Below, one piece after another: positions 1-12,589 of a stretch of DNA of 64,000 nt (positions are counted from its first letter, which is position 1; the number at the start of each line of letters is the position of its first letter). The DNA is from Drosophila miranda (Eukaryota > Arthropoda > Insecta > Diptera > Drosophilidae). The stretch spans positions 8,019,001 to 8,083,000 of the forward strand of contig NW_022881614.1 of the NCBI RefSeq assembly GCF_003369915.1. Direction: 5' to 3'. A program made the position numbers and the translations under genes. A model generated the notes under the pieces. The model was not told where the DNA came from. It searched no databases and worked only from the letters and a program-made list of their open reading frames with translations.

Positions 1-1
1 A

Positions 2-400
2 CTGCTTTGATGGCTTTTTCAACAACGTTGTTTAGCAAATGATTTATACAATGAATATGAGCATCAGCTCATTCCTTAAATGCAGATATCATGTTTGATC
101 CACGGTCTGTTACAATAATGGCGTCGTTTAAGTCTAGCCCAAAAGAATTCAAACATTGTTCCACTTTAGTACGAATTAATGTGCCTGCAAATAAATAAAA
201 GCAAGAAAGAACAATTGTCTTCCTCATTTGCCTCACATTTCGTAAACAATTTAATACCCTCTGTAAGGGTATTAAACACGTACCTGTTGCAGATTCACCT
301 TTAATGCAGATCATTTCCAACATGATGACGTCACTCTGGGGTACTGAACGCGCTAGCCAGTGTGTGACGCTTTCGTTGTATGAACTGGCACATCTATGTA
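2..400 (-). pseudogene. hAT (hobo/Hermes-type) transposase relic, partial
   Basis: On the minus strand the frame carries 'IIVTDRGSNM' followed, past a stop codon, by a stretch ending 'HLLNNVVEKAI'. In hobo/Hermes transposases a catalytic aspartate lies in the 'VTDRGxN' motif, followed by a cysteine/histidine segment and a 'HLLxNV' helix; order and spacing match here. The frame stays open upstream to about position 395 (includes 'THWLARSVPQS'). A TGA at about 90-92 interrupts the frame before the conserved HLL helix, so the copy is dead. The 3' part runs off the left window edge. No terminal inverted repeat or 8-bp duplication was recognised on the right side. Confidence 0.7.
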
Positions 401-1480
401 TACTATACTGTATGGTTAGTGGTTATATTTAATTCATCGGTGCTGCTCCACTTCAGGAGAACCATGCCATCCAACCCTTGCACGAGCTGGGCCCTGCCTA
501 GACCCTTTCTGACTTGTCATTTCTTTTCTATGCTATCGTCTTGGCCTGGTTCTGGTCCTGGTCTTGGTCTTGGTCTTGGGCTATTATATATTTACATTTT
601 TGATGGCAGCGGTCGGCAAAATGTTGCCTTGTTTCTGTGTGTTCTTCCTGGGACCCAAAAACTCGAATGACATTTCCGCCATGGCTCTGGCGTCTCAATT
701 AGTCGGTGCCCCAGACAAGGTACAGCGAACGGAAATTCTTCGCCATTTGCGGAGTACATATGTATGTAAATACGAGTATGTGCTAAGGGAGATCTAAAAC
801 GTGCGGAAAATTCAGCGCGAATGGTGCAACAAGTGGAGCCGTGTGGGGATTGAGAACCAAAGCAATCGTCGCAAAAGGAGAAAATCGATTGTTGTGCAGA
901 AAGGGAATCCTTAATGGCATAATGACTTATGGCCAACTGCAGCGACCCCCCTCGATTAACAGGATCTCATGGAAAAATCACTAACAAAACCAAAGTTTTT
1001 CTGCGATTCCTGAGATTCGGCAGAGAAATTGAACACACAATTGAAAACAATTTGTTGTTGATTTAATGTAAAGCCTCGGGCGTAAAGGGTGAAGATTGCT
1101 TGCGTCTCTAGAGAGGACCCCAGGACTGTGGGCTCAGCGAAAATATTTTTATATTTATGTTATGGGGAAAAACTCAGGGACAACTTTCAAAATGGTGCCA
1201 CTAAATATTTTCCAGTCCACACAAACGGACACACACACTTATGCACTTGCCATTATAGCCATAATTGTCAGGTGCCAGCGCCAAGTTCCGGCAATTTCCG
1301 GTTGCGCCAAAAAGAGAAACCGAAAATGCGGCATACTTTGAGGCCATAAAAACAGGAGCAGAACGAGTCAGATGATGATGTCGGAGATGTCGGGCGGAGA
1401 TTGACCAGCTCATAAATATGGTAACACCGAAAGCCGAGTCCAAGCGAACAAGATTCTTCCATTAAGAGCTTAAACTATCC
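401..1480. other. unannotated host DNA
   Basis: No supported gene. The open frames here are short, overlap on both strands and lack recognisable motifs. A 19-base string at 404-422 recurs at 58277-58295. A short imperfect (GGTCTT) tract lies near 550-580. The right edge is the start of the duplicated unit at 1481. Confidence 0.5.
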
Positions 1481-2395
1481 GCAAAAAGTTGGCCTTCAAC
1501 AGCTCGTGGACAGAATAAAATTGAATTACGGCCCGCAAAGTCCCAAATTTGGCTAAGAACCTAAGTCTTAAGGAATTCCTTGAAGGTCTCGGACTCATCA
1601 ATTAGAGACAGAAAGTTTATTCAACTCCAGCGACGACGGGCTGGAAAATTTACTTTGCGTGCCGCGAGTGCTTTGAGACAATTAGAAAAACATTCCATTT
1701 TATTAACCGTTATTCAGAGTGCAAGGGGGTGCCAGTGTTAGTGGGGAGACACAATAATTAGATGAACAGAAAGTTCTTGGGGAACAGATATTGACTAAAC
1801 AAACAGCTCTGTACGTAAAAAGAACCCCAAAATCTGTTCCAATCCCGTGGTGGTGGGCAATCCTACGTGACATATTGGATGGCTCGGCATCTGCCAAAGT
1901 GCTATGCACCAGAGTCCGTGTACTGGCGACTATCATGCAAATTGAAAATGTCAAATGCAAACAGTCGAACCGGGGGACAGGCAAAGCAATCCGACAGTAT
2001 GACAATTCAACAGTCATCCATACCATTCCCCCAGTCCATCTCCCACCCAGCATTTTCAAGAGCGACTCATGGCCAGACGCATGGACGCAGCGCGTGTGTG
2101 TGTCTGTATTTGTGTACTGATATAACAGTTTCAAGGTCACACACAGGAGGGATTAAAGGAAAGTATCCCATGATTTTCTCTGTGTGAATGAGAAACCGAC
2201 AGCAACCAGCCATACATACACATGTGGCATTTGTGGCATGCCAGTTGGAAATATTTTATTTAACAAATAAAAACATTATGCAATTCAAATGTAATTTTCC
2301 ATTTCCAGTACTAGAGGTGATTAACTAACACAAAAAGTATGCAAACTCTGGAAAAGAAGCAGTGCGGACCGGGAATACCCTGTATTATTTTTATG

Positions 2396-2665
2396 TTGGG
2401 GGTACAAATACCGATACTCAAAAAGAGATCTGCGGAGAAAGTGGATGTGTATAACACCCAAAAGGAAGCGTGCCCGACCCCATACAAAATATATTTTCTT
2501 TATCAGAATCAATAGCCCAGTCGATATAGTCATGTCTGTCTGTCCGTCTGTCCGCTATCAGAGACTACATATAAGAGCTAGAGCAACCAAATTTTGTATC
2601 CAGACTCCTGTGATATCGCCCTGTTACAAGCCGTTTACCGCAGCTCGCACCGGTCCTCTCGTTCT
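2396..2665 (+). mobile_element. degenerate ISY/DINE-1-like relic (unit A)
   Basis: The string 'CCGATACTCAAAAAGAG', then 'GTGGATGTGTATAACACCCA', a CCCCATA block, a (GTCTGTCC) tract and 'AGAGCTAGAGCAACCAA' follow the order of the 5' half of the young ISY copies in this window, but with many mismatches. It is an older family member than the near-identical copies elsewhere. It lacks the 3' hairpin end. Confidence 0.65.
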
Positions 2666-5230
2666 AATATTCAACATTATTAAATTCCCCATTCATTAAT
2701 GACCAACAAAGTTAAAAAATAAGAACATACATATATAATTCATATCAGCTGATAGATATGACTCGTAGGAATACCCAAAAGGAACATCAATTCCTGGTTG
2801 CACAAGTAGTCACATTTTCGCTTGATCAACTCTCATACCCGGGACTGTGGGCCCCCCCCACTACTTCGACTACGAACTGCTACCAGTTTGTGTGTTTAGG
2901 GCCTAGTAGGGCCGGTGGAAGCCGCCTCTTTGATGGGGGAAAGTAAATATTGAGTTTCGACGGCAAAATGAAAGGCTGTTCAAGTAAAAGTGGCATCTGA
3001 TGATGACGGACCATCCCATCATATTCGAATACAGTCCTGCCCACCCAATCCCATGTAACCTCCCTGATGTATTTATATGTTTTTGTGTGTGTTTGTTTCG
3101 GTTATAAAACAAACCCGGACAGAAAAAATATAAATTTAATCAAGTAACTATCGTTTATATCCACTTCGTTTCGGCAAACTCAATTCGCATTCAATATTAT
3201 TATCGCTCTCTCTGTATCGTTGCCAATTCCCTCTCAGCGGGTAGGGTCTTTTCCCCCTGCTATTTTCTGTACAATTATTTCACGCTCGGCAAATGCATTT
3301 CAAAAGTTTATTACGGCACAACATGACCGACCATTCCTCAAGGGATGGACAGAGAGATGTAATAAATATGATTCAGTCTGACCGTCTGAATTTTTTTTGC
3401 GGCTGTGTTTGCATTATTACGAGTATTATGGAAAATATTTCATATTTTCCACATTCCACAAAAATATGTTTGTTACTTTGTCATTGAAAGCCGAAATTAT
3501 ATTCGCATCGCTTGTTCCGAAATAGCCGCAATCCCCACACGCCACTAAGGTTTGTTCGACACAGCGCTTTATTGCTCTGCAGGGCATGCACCATTGATTT
3601 TAATTAAGTCCTCTTTTCCCCAATCTCATATTTACAGAGATGGTGTAAAAAGGACCACAGCTTTTGGCATAACTAGGTACAGAAGCTGCGCATTCCGCCC
3701 AGCGCCCCCAAAATTTAAACTTAAAGTTCTTGAAGAAGTAAGATCCAAGCTCCAAGTCTGGGCATGAAAATGGTTCGCCTCCGGAGTCGGCGGGCGAATA
3801 CAGGAGTATTTATCCAGCCCGTTTAAAGGGGACGCGTAAAAAAAAACTTCTTGAGGTTGAGATTAAAAGTGTGTCCTGGGTGAGCTTAAGAGAAGACGGC
3901 ACTAGGTCAAAGAGAACAGACCCCGAATATTTCGGAGTGAGTCCGAAAAACAAGTGGTTGCCTCATGGAAAAAGAGAGTGCGGGAGAGAGAGAAAGAGAA
4001 AGTGACTGAAGCTCGGGCAATTACAAAGGAGTTCGTCCTTGAAACTTCTGACGAAATTCCCGTAAGAGGCAAACAGTGGTGCTTCTGGTTACTTCTTGCG
4101 ATACATTTATCTCAGTACTCAATTAATTTATGCAAGTATTTCGCAATAGGTTTTCGGCCATACTGTTTTACGAATTCCTAGCCAATTAAGCGGTTATTAC
4201 AGAAACTTTTAGTCAAAACTCATGTGTGCATTCTCGAAAGTAGTGGGGACTAATTTCTTAAAGCAGAAGACAAACCCGTCCACGTCCATGTTTGACAAGC
4301 GCACACAAACTACCGCGGACCTACACCAACGCAGACCCACCGCAAGAGTCTTGGTAGCCACAACAACGGCTACAATGAGCAGCCTCACAGACTGACGGAC
4401 GACAAGGCGGCAACAAACCGAGGGCGGAGGAGGAGGCAGGAGGTTGGGAATGGGCTGCGACAGAATCCGCTTTTGTTTATCTACTTTAAACTAACATCAG
4501 GCACTTTTGCTATCTAATCCCATCCAACCCGACGGCTACTTAATGTCATCAGTGTGCCACTCGCGAGCATTCTCAACAAGGACGCTTGAAAGTGCACAAC
4601 GGTTCGAGGCTGGCGGAAGGGAGGGAGGGAGGGAGTCGGGGGATTTCGCAAGTGGAAGGTCGCCGACGTCAAACGTTTCCATTCCCCTTCAGAGCGCGAA
4701 GGCTCGAAGATTCGCAGTGTGCAAATTGAATAATCGTTTGCGCTTCGCAGCATTTACAAAAAGGGTCCTTCTGAAAGTTCCTTTTGTGCTCGCCCGCCGG
4801 TCGTATCTATATCTGCGTGTGCTTGTGACTGCCTGCCTCGAATATCGATCATCTAGGATGGCAGAACACACAATTGTTTGGGGTTTATTCTAACGCATCA
4901 CAAACATTCTGACCAACTTGTCTCAAGAGTTTTCTTTTCGATTTTCCTTCTCCCATTTGAGTTATTCTTTCTGTTTGGGTTCAGGGCTTGAAAAACTTTG
5001 GCTCAATTGTGTGTGCGGCTGCTCTCGTTTGTCAAGTTTGTCATTTGTTGGACATTTATAAGCAAATCCGGCGACTGCGGATTTTGTTGGCATACACACA
5101 CCGTGGCGTCGGGCCGTGCGGCGGGGGGGTTTGTTGTGAAACTTTCAAGTAAATGGAATTGAATGACCATCCTAAACACTCGAATTCAGCTGTTATAGCT
5201 TTCGAAATAATTTACAAGATTATAAATAGA

Positions 5231-5960
5231 AACGAGGGGGAACGTTGTGAGTTGCTGCGGACACCGCAACTCTACGGTTATACCCGATACTAAGTCAGTA
5301 TGGCTCTCCTCCGGCAGACGCCGCTAATATTAAACGACACGACAAAGAGTGCGTGCGAGAGAGACAGAAAATCAGTCTGAGCGTGACGTCGAGCGCTGCG
5401 TAGCCACTGCAAATTGATTTGTTCCTATTGGCTATAAAAATGATCTGATCTGATCCAGATTCAGCAATCTGATAGATATGGTCATTATCTATGATTCTGC
5501 GTTTTTAGTTTTCTCGAATGTGCAATATTGTGGATCCAACAGATTTTCGTCCTTTGTGTGGGCGGAAGGGGGTGGGGCGAAATTTTGAGATACACGTTTT
5601 ATAGTAAGATCTAACAGGAGTGCGGATACCAAATTTGGTTACTCTAGCCTTAATAGTCTCTGAGATTTTTGAATATCCCCAGATTTTCGTCCTTTGCGGG
5701 GGCGGAAGGGGGTGTGGCGAAATTTTGAAACAAAATCGTCTCGGTCCGATACATTAGGAGTGTGGATACCAAATTTGGTTGCTATAGCTTTTGTAGTCTC
5801 TGAGATCTAGACGCTAATGTTTTACTCTAAGCAAAGCCGCCTATGCTACGTGTGTGTTAGAGAGAGACAGGGCGAGAAAAAATGAAATTGTTTTCTTGAT
5901 GCTGGCTATAATAATGATACGATCCAATATACCCCAATACTCATTTTGAGTATCGGGTAT
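5231..5960 (-). mobile_element. ISY Helitron, internally deleted variant
   Basis: In minus orientation it starts at the 3' hairpin end ('AACGAGGGGGAACGTTGTG') and ends at the palindromic 5' end ('GAGTATCGGGTAT'). The microsatellite-bearing half is absent: the sequence jumps from 'ACGATCCAA' straight to 'TATACCCCAATACTC'. The element is thus about 730 bp instead of about 1.1 kb. Helitrons move by rolling-circle replication and leave no target duplication; none is seen. Confidence 0.85.
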
Positions 5961-6006
5961 AACGAGGGGGAACGTTGTGAGTTGCTGCGGACACCGCAAC
6001 TCTACG
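5961..6006 (-). mobile_element. 46-bp ISY 3'-end stub at the duplication junction
   Basis: Directly abuts the preceding ISY and stops at 'CTCTACGG', where the host sequence of unit B begins. It is the cut end of what is a full-length ISY in unit B (10485-11600). Confidence 0.85.
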
Positions 6007-6921
6007 GCAAAAAGTTGGCCTTCAACAGCTCGTGGACAGAATAAAATTGAATTACGGCCCGCAAAGTCCCAAATTTGGCTAAGAACCTAAGTCTTAAGGA
6101 ATTCCTTGAAGGTCTCGGACTCATCAATTAGAGACAGAAAGTTTATTCAACTCCAGCGACGACGGGCTGGAAAATTTACTTTGCGTGCCGCGAGTGCTTT
6201 GAGACAATTAGAAAGACATTCCATTTTATTAACCGTTATTCAGAGTGCAAGGGGGTGCCAGTGTTAGTGGGGAGACACAATAATTAGATGAACAGAAAGT
6301 TCTTGGGGAACAGATATTGACTAAACAAACAGCTCTGTACGTAAAAAGAACCCCAAAATCTGTTCCAATCCCGTGGTGGTGGGCAATCCTACGTGACATA
6401 TTGGATGGCTCGGCATCTGCCAAAGTGCTATGCACCAGAGTCCGTGTACTGGCGACTATCATGCAAATTGAAAATGTCAAATGCAAACAGTCGAACCGGG
6501 GGACAGGCAAAGCAATCCGACAGTATGACAATTCAACAGTCATACATACCATTCTCCCAGTCCAACTCCCACTCAGCATTTTCAAGAGCGACTCATGGCC
6601 AGACGCATGGACGCAGCGCGTGTGTGTGTCTGTATTTGTGTACTGATATAACAGTTTCAAGGTCACACACAGGAGGGATTAAAGGAAAGTATCCCATGAT
6701 TTTCTCTGTGTGAATGAGAAACCGACAGCAACCAGCCATACATACACATGTGGCATTTGTGGCATGCCAGTTGGAAATATTTTATTTAACAAATAAAAAC
6801 ATTATGCAATTCAAATGTAATTTTCCATTTCCAGTACTAGAGGTGATTAACTAACACAAAAAGTATGCAAACTCTGGAAAAGAAGCAGTGCGGACCGGGA
6901 ATACCCTGTATTATTTTTATG

Positions 6922-7191
6922 TTGGGGGTACAAATACCGATACTCAAAAAGAGATCTGCGGAGAAAGTGGATGTGTATAACACCCAAAAGGAAGCGTGCC
7001 CGACCCCATACAAAATATATTTTCTTTATCAGAATCAATAGCCCAGTCGATATAGTCATGTCTGTCTGTCCGTCTGTCCGCTATCAGAGACTACATATAA
7101 GAGCTAGAGCAACCAAATTTTGTATCCAGACTCCTGTGATATCGCCCTGTTACAAGCCGTTTACCGCAGCTCGCACCGGTCCTCTCGTTCT
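6922..7191 (+). mobile_element. degenerate ISY/DINE-1-like relic (unit B)
   Basis: Copy of the relic at 2396-2665, carried in the second duplicated unit and nearly identical to it. It predates the duplication. Confidence 0.65.
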
Positions 7192-9755
7192 AATATTCAA
7201 CATTATTAAATTCCCCATTCATTAATGACCAACAAAGTTAAAAAATAAGAACATACATATATAATTCATATCAGCTGATAGATATGACTCGTAGGAATAC
7301 CCAAAAGGAACATCAATTCCTGGTTGCACAAGTAGTCACATTTTCGCTTGATCAACTTTCATACCCGGGACTGTGGGCCCCCCCCACTACTTCGACTACG
7401 AACTGCTACCAGTTTGTGTGTTTAGGGCCTAGTAGGGCCGGTGGAAGCCGCCTCTTTGATGGGGGAAAGTAAATATTGAGTTTCGACGGCAAAATGAAAG
7501 GCTGTTCAAGTAAAAGTGGCATCTGATGATGACGGACCATCCCATCATATTCGAATACAGTCCTGCCCACCCAATCCCATGTAACCTCCCTGATGTATTT
7601 ATATGTTTTTGTGTGTGTTTGTTTCGGTTATAAAACAAACCCGGACAGAAAAAATATAAATTTAATCAAGTAACTATCGTTTATATCCACTTCGTTTCGG
7701 CAAACTCAATTCGCATTCAATATTATTATCGCTCTCTCTGTATCGTTGCCAATTCCCTCTCAGCGGGTAGGGTCTTTTCCCCCTGCTATTTTCTGTACAA
7801 TTATTTCACGCTCGGCAAATGCATTTCAAAAGTTTATTACGGCACAACATGACCGACCATTCCTCAAGGGATGGACAGAGAGATGTAATAAATATGATTC
7901 AGTCTGACCGTCTGAATTTTTTTTGCGGCTGTGTTTGCATTATTACGAGTATTATGGAAAATATTTCATATTTTCCACATTCCACAAAAATATGTTTGTT
8001 ACTTTGTCATTGAAAGCCGAAATTATATTCGCATCGCTTGTTCCGAAATAGCCGCAATCCCCACACGCCACTAAGGTTTGTTCGACACAGCGCTTTATTG
8101 CTCTGCAGGGCATGCACCATTGATTTTAATTAAGTCCTCTTTTCCCCAATCTCATATTTACAGAGATGGTGTAAAAAGGACCACAGCTTTTGGCATAACT
8201 AGGTACAGAAGCTGCGCATTCCGCCCAGCGCCCCCAAAATTTAAACTTAAAGTTCTTGAAGAAGTAAGATCCAAGCTCCAAGTCTGGGCATGAAAATGGT
8301 TCGCCTCCGGAGTCGGCGGGCGAATACAGGAGTATTTATCCAGCCCGTTTAAAGGGGACGCGTAAAAAAAAACTTCTTGAGGTTGAGATTAAAAGTGTGT
8401 CCTGGGTGAGCTTAAGAGAAGACGGCACTAGGTCAAAGAGAACAGACCCCGAATATTTCGGAGTGAGTCCGAAAAACAAGTGGTTGCCTCATGGAAAAAG
8501 AGAGTGCGGGAGAGAGAGAAAGAGAAAGTGACTGAAGCTCGGGCAATTACAAAGGAGTTCGTCCTTGAAACTTCTGACGAAATTCCCGTAAGAGGCAAAC
8601 AGTGGTGCTTCTGGTTACTTCTTGCGATACATTTATCTCAGTACTCAATTAATTTATGCAAGTATTTCGCAATAGGTTTTCGGCCATACTGTTTTACGAA
8701 TTCCTAGCCAATTAAGCGGTTATTACAGAAACTTTTAGTCAAAACTCATGTGTGCATTCTCGAAAGTAGTGGGGACTAATTTCTTAAAGCAGAAGACAAA
8801 CCCGTCCACGTCCATGTTTGACAAGCGCACACAAACTACCGCGGACCTACACCAACGCAGACCCACCGCAAGAGTCTTGGTAGCCACAACAACGGCTACA
8901 ATGAGCAGCCTCACAGACTGACGGACGACAAGGCGGCAACAAACCGAGGGCGGAGGAGGAGGCAGGAGGTTGGGAATGGGCTGCGACAGAATCCGCTTTT
9001 GTTTATCTACTTTAAACTAACATCAGGCACTTTTGCTATCTAATCCCATCCAACCCGACGGCTACTTAATGTCATCAGTGTGCCACTCGCGAGCATTCTC
9101 AACAAGGACGCTTGAAAGTGCACAACGGTTCGAGGCTGGCGGAAGGGAGGGAGGGAGGGAGTCGGGGGATTTCGGAAGTGGAAGGTCGCCGACGTCAAAC
9201 GTTTCCATTCCCCTTCAGAGCGCGAAGGCTCGAAGATTCGCAGTGTGCAAATTGAATAATCGTTTGCGCTTCGCAGCATTTACAAAAAGGGTCCTTCTGA
9301 AAGTTCCTTTTGTGCTCGCCCGCCGGTCGTATCTATATCTGCGTGTGCTTGTGACTGCCTGCCTCGAATATCGATCATCTAGGATGGCAGAACCACAATT
9401 GTTTGGGGTTTATTCTAACGCATCACAAACATTCTGACCAACTTGTCTCAAGAGTTTTCTTTTCGATTTTCCTTCTCCCATTTGAGTTATTCTTTCTGTT
9501 TGGGATCAGGGCTTGAAAAACTTTGGCTCAATTGTGTGTGCGGCTGCTCTCGTTTGTCAAGTTTGTCATTTGTTGGACATTTATAAGCAAATCCGGCGAC
9601 TGCGGATTTTGTTGGCATACACACACCGTGGCGTCGGGCCGTGCGGCGGGGGGGTTTGTTGTGAAACTTTCAAGTAAATGGAATTGAATGACCATCCTAA
9701 ACACTCGAATTCAGCTGTTATAGCTTTCGAAATAATTTACAAGATTATAAATAGA

Positions 9756-10484
9756 AACGAGGGGGAACGTTGTGAGTTGCTGCGGACACCGCAACTCTAC
9801 GGTTATACCCGATACTAAGTCAGTATGGCTCTCCTCCGGCAGACGCCGCTAATATTAAACGACACGACAAAGAGTGCGTGCGAGAGAGACAGAAAATCAG
9901 TCTGAGCGTGACGTCGAGCGCTGCGTAGCCACTGCAAATTGATTTGTTCCTATTGGCTATAAAAATGATCTGATCTGATCCAGATTCAGCAATCTGATAG
10001 ATATGGTCATTATCTATGATTCTGCGTTTTTAGTTTTCTCGAATGTGCAATATTGTGGATCCAACAGATTTTCGTCCTTTGTGTGGGCGGAAGGGGGTGG
10101 GGCGAAATTTTGAGATACACGTTTTATAGTAAGATCTAACAGGAGTGCGGATACCAAATTTGGTTACTCTAGCCTTAATAGTCTCTGAGATTTTTGAATA
10201 TCCCCAGATTTTCGTCCTTTGCGGGCGCGGAAGGGGTGTGGCGAAATTTTGAAACAAAATCGTCTCGGTCCGATATATTAGGAGTGTGGATACCAAATTT
10301 GGTTGCTATAGCTTTTGTAGTCTCTGAGATCTAGACGCTAATGTTTTACTCTAAGCAAAGCCGCCTATGCTACGTTTGTGTTAGAGAGAGACAGGGCGAG
10401 AAAAAATGAAATTGTTTTCTTGATGCTGGCTATAATAATGATACGATCCAATATACCCCAATACTCATTTTGAGTATCGGGTAT
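9756..10484 (-). mobile_element. ISY Helitron, internally deleted variant (unit B copy)
   Basis: Same internal deletion as 5231-5960, differing by a few bases, including a lost base in the G-run near 10226. It is followed without spacer by a full-length ISY. Confidence 0.85.
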
Positions 10485-11600
10485 AACGAGGGGGAACGTT
10501 GTGAGTTGCTGCGGACACCGCAACTCTACGGTTATACCCGATACTAAGTCAGTATGGCTCTCCTCCGGCAGACGCCGCTAATATTAAACGACACGACAAA
10601 GAGTGCGTGCGAGAGAGACAGAAAATCAGTCTGAGCGTGACGTCGAGCGCTGCGTAGCCACTGCAAATTGATTTGTTCCTATTGGCTATAAAAATGATCT
10701 GATCTGATCCAGATTCAGCAATCTGATAGATATGGTCATTATCTATGATTCTGCGTTTTTAGTTTTCTCGAATGTGCAATATTGTGGATCCAACAGATTT
10801 TCGTCCTTTGTGTGGGCGGAAGGGGGTGGGGCGAAATTTTGAGATACACGTTTTATAGTAAGATCTAACAGGAGTGCGGATACCAAATTTGGTTACTCTA
10901 GCCTTAATAGTCTCTGAGATTTTTGAATATCCCCAGATTTTCGTCCTTTGCGGCGGCGGAAGGGGGTGTGGCGAAATTTTGAAACAAACTCGTCTCGGTC
11001 CGATATATTAGGAGTGTGGATACCAAATTTGGTTGCTCTAGCTTTTGTAGTCTCTGAGATCTAGGCGCTAATGTTTTACTCTAAGCAAAGCCGCCTATGC
11101 TACGTGTGTGTTAGAGAGAGACAGGGGGAGAAAAAATGAAATTGTTTTCTTGATGCTGGCTATAATAATAATACGATCCAATTCAGATTCCGCAGTCTTA
11201 AAGATATGGTCATTGTCTACAATTCTACGTTTTTGGTTTTCTCATATCTTTAAAATTGTGGATGCCACAGATTTTCGTCTTTTGTGTGGCGGAAGTGGGC
11301 GGGGCGAAGTTTTGAAATATTTTTGTAGCAGTGACATATCACAGAAGTCTGGATCCAAAACATCGTTGCTCTAGCTCTTATAGTCTTTGAGCACTAGGCG
11401 CTGAAGGGGACGGACAGACGGACAGATGGACAGACGGACGGACGGACAGACAGACAGGGCTCAATATACTCGGCTGTTGATGCTGATCAAGAATATATAT
11501 ACTTTATGGGGTCGGAAACGATTCCTTCTGGACGTTACACACATCCGCTTTTACCACAAATCTAGTATACCCCAATACTCATTTTGAGTATCGGGTATAA
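10485..11600 (-). mobile_element. full-length ISY Helitron
   Basis: About 1.12 kb, complete from the 3' hairpin (left) to the palindromic 5' end (right). It contains the GA-rich 'TTAGAGAGAGACAGGGGGAG' block near 11109, the (GGAC/GACA)n microsatellite at about 11407-11460 and the 'GGGGTCGGAAACGATTCC' block. There is no open frame with a recognisable protein; the element is non-autonomous. Confidence 0.9.
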
Positions 11601-11854
11601 TAATGACCATATCTATCAGATTGCTGAATCTGGATCAGATCAGATCATTTTTGTAGCCAATAGGAACAAATCAATTTGCAGTGGCTACGCAGCGCCAGAC
11701 GTCACGCTCAGACTGATTTTCTGTCTCTCTCGCACGCACTCTTTGTCGTGTCGTTTAATATTAGCGGCGTCTGCCGGAGGAGAGCCATACTGACTTAGTA
11801 TCGGGTATAACCGTAGAGTTGCGGTGTCCGCAGCAACTCACAACGTTCCCCCTC
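11601..11854 (+). mobile_element. ISY 3' half, inverted
   Basis: Begins mid-element at 'TAATGACCATATC' and runs to the 3' hairpin end. Its missing 5' half is at 12590-13387 in the opposite orientation. The two broken edges are exact complements of one consensus junction, showing that this block was inverted. Confidence 0.85.
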
Positions 11855-12589
11855 ATTATACCCGATACTCAAAATGAGTATTGGGGTATATTGGATCGTA
11901 TCATTATTATAGCCAGCATCAAGAAAACAATTTCATTTTTTCTCGCCCTGTCTCTCTCTAACACACACGTAGCATAGGCGGCTTTGCTTAGAGTAAAACA
12001 TTAGCGTCTAGATCTCAGAGACTACAAAAGCTATAGCAACCAAATTTGGTATCCACACTCCTAATATATCGGACCGAGACGATTTTGTTTCAAAATTTCG
12101 CCACACCCCCTTCCGCCCCCGCAAAGGACGAAAATCTGGGGATATTCAAAAATCTCAGAGACTATTAAGGCAAAAGTAACCAAATTTGGTATCCGCACTC
12201 CTGTTAGATCTTACTATAAAACGTGTATCTCAAAATTTCGCCCCACCCCCTTCCGCCCACACAAAGGACGAAAATCTGTTGGATCCACAATATTGCACAT
12301 TCGAGAAAACTAAAAACGCAGAATCATAGATAATGACCATATCTATCAGATTGCTGAATCTGGATCAGATCAGATCATTTTTATAGCCAATAGGAACAAA
12401 TCAATTTGCAGTGGCTACGCAGCGCCAGACGTCACGCTCAGACTGATTTTCTGTCTCTCTCGCACGCACTCTTTGTCGTGTCGTTTAATATTAGCGGCGT
12501 CTGCCGGAGGAGAGTTATATATACTGACTTAGTATCGGGTATAACCGTAGAGTTGCGGTGTCCGCAGCAACTCACAACGTTCCCCCTCG
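11855..12589 (+). mobile_element. ISY internally deleted variant, inverted
   Basis: Same deletion structure as 5231-5960 but in plus orientation. It starts 'TTATACCCGATACTC' at about 11856 and ends 'CCCCCTCG' at 12589. Together with 11601-11854 it forms the 989-bp inverted block. Confidence 0.85.

Larger units (their letters stand above)
1481..6006. repeat. tandem duplication, unit A (about 4.53 kb)
   Basis: The sequence from 'GCAAAAAGTTGGCC' at 1481 recurs at 6007 and stays collinear (offset 4526, then 4525 after a 1-bp indel near 4866/9391). Unit A is about 3.75 kb of host noncoding DNA, an internally deleted ISY (5231-5960) and the first 46 bp of a second ISY (5961-6006). At 6006/6007 ISY sequence stops and host sequence restarts, so the duplication breakpoint lies inside an ISY. 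I saw only on the order of ten substitutions or small indels between units, which points to a recent event. No coding gene is supported in the host portion. It includes GA-rich tracts (about 3970-4010, 4615-4640) and a degenerate ISY relic. Confidence 0.9.
6007..10530. repeat. tandem duplication, unit B
   Basis: Second copy of the unit beginning at 1481. The host portion (6007-9755) is followed by an internally deleted ISY (9756-10484) and then, unlike unit A, by a complete ISY (10485-11600). Unit B therefore preserves the arrangement from which unit A was cut. Differences from unit A include clustered substitutions near 6550-6575, a G-for-C change near 9175, and an A/T change near 9504. No gene is supported inside. 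Confidence 0.9.

Noticed and set aside
4507..4893. 128- to 134-codon frame present in both tandem units (also 9033-9437)
   Set aside because: A 1-bp indel between the units changes its end, it is low in recognisable features, and conservation between units reflects the recent duplication only.
11407..11460. CRISPR-like short repeats (GGACAGAC tracts)
   Set aside because: Simple (GTCY)n microsatellite inside a Helitron, without spacers, in an insect genome.
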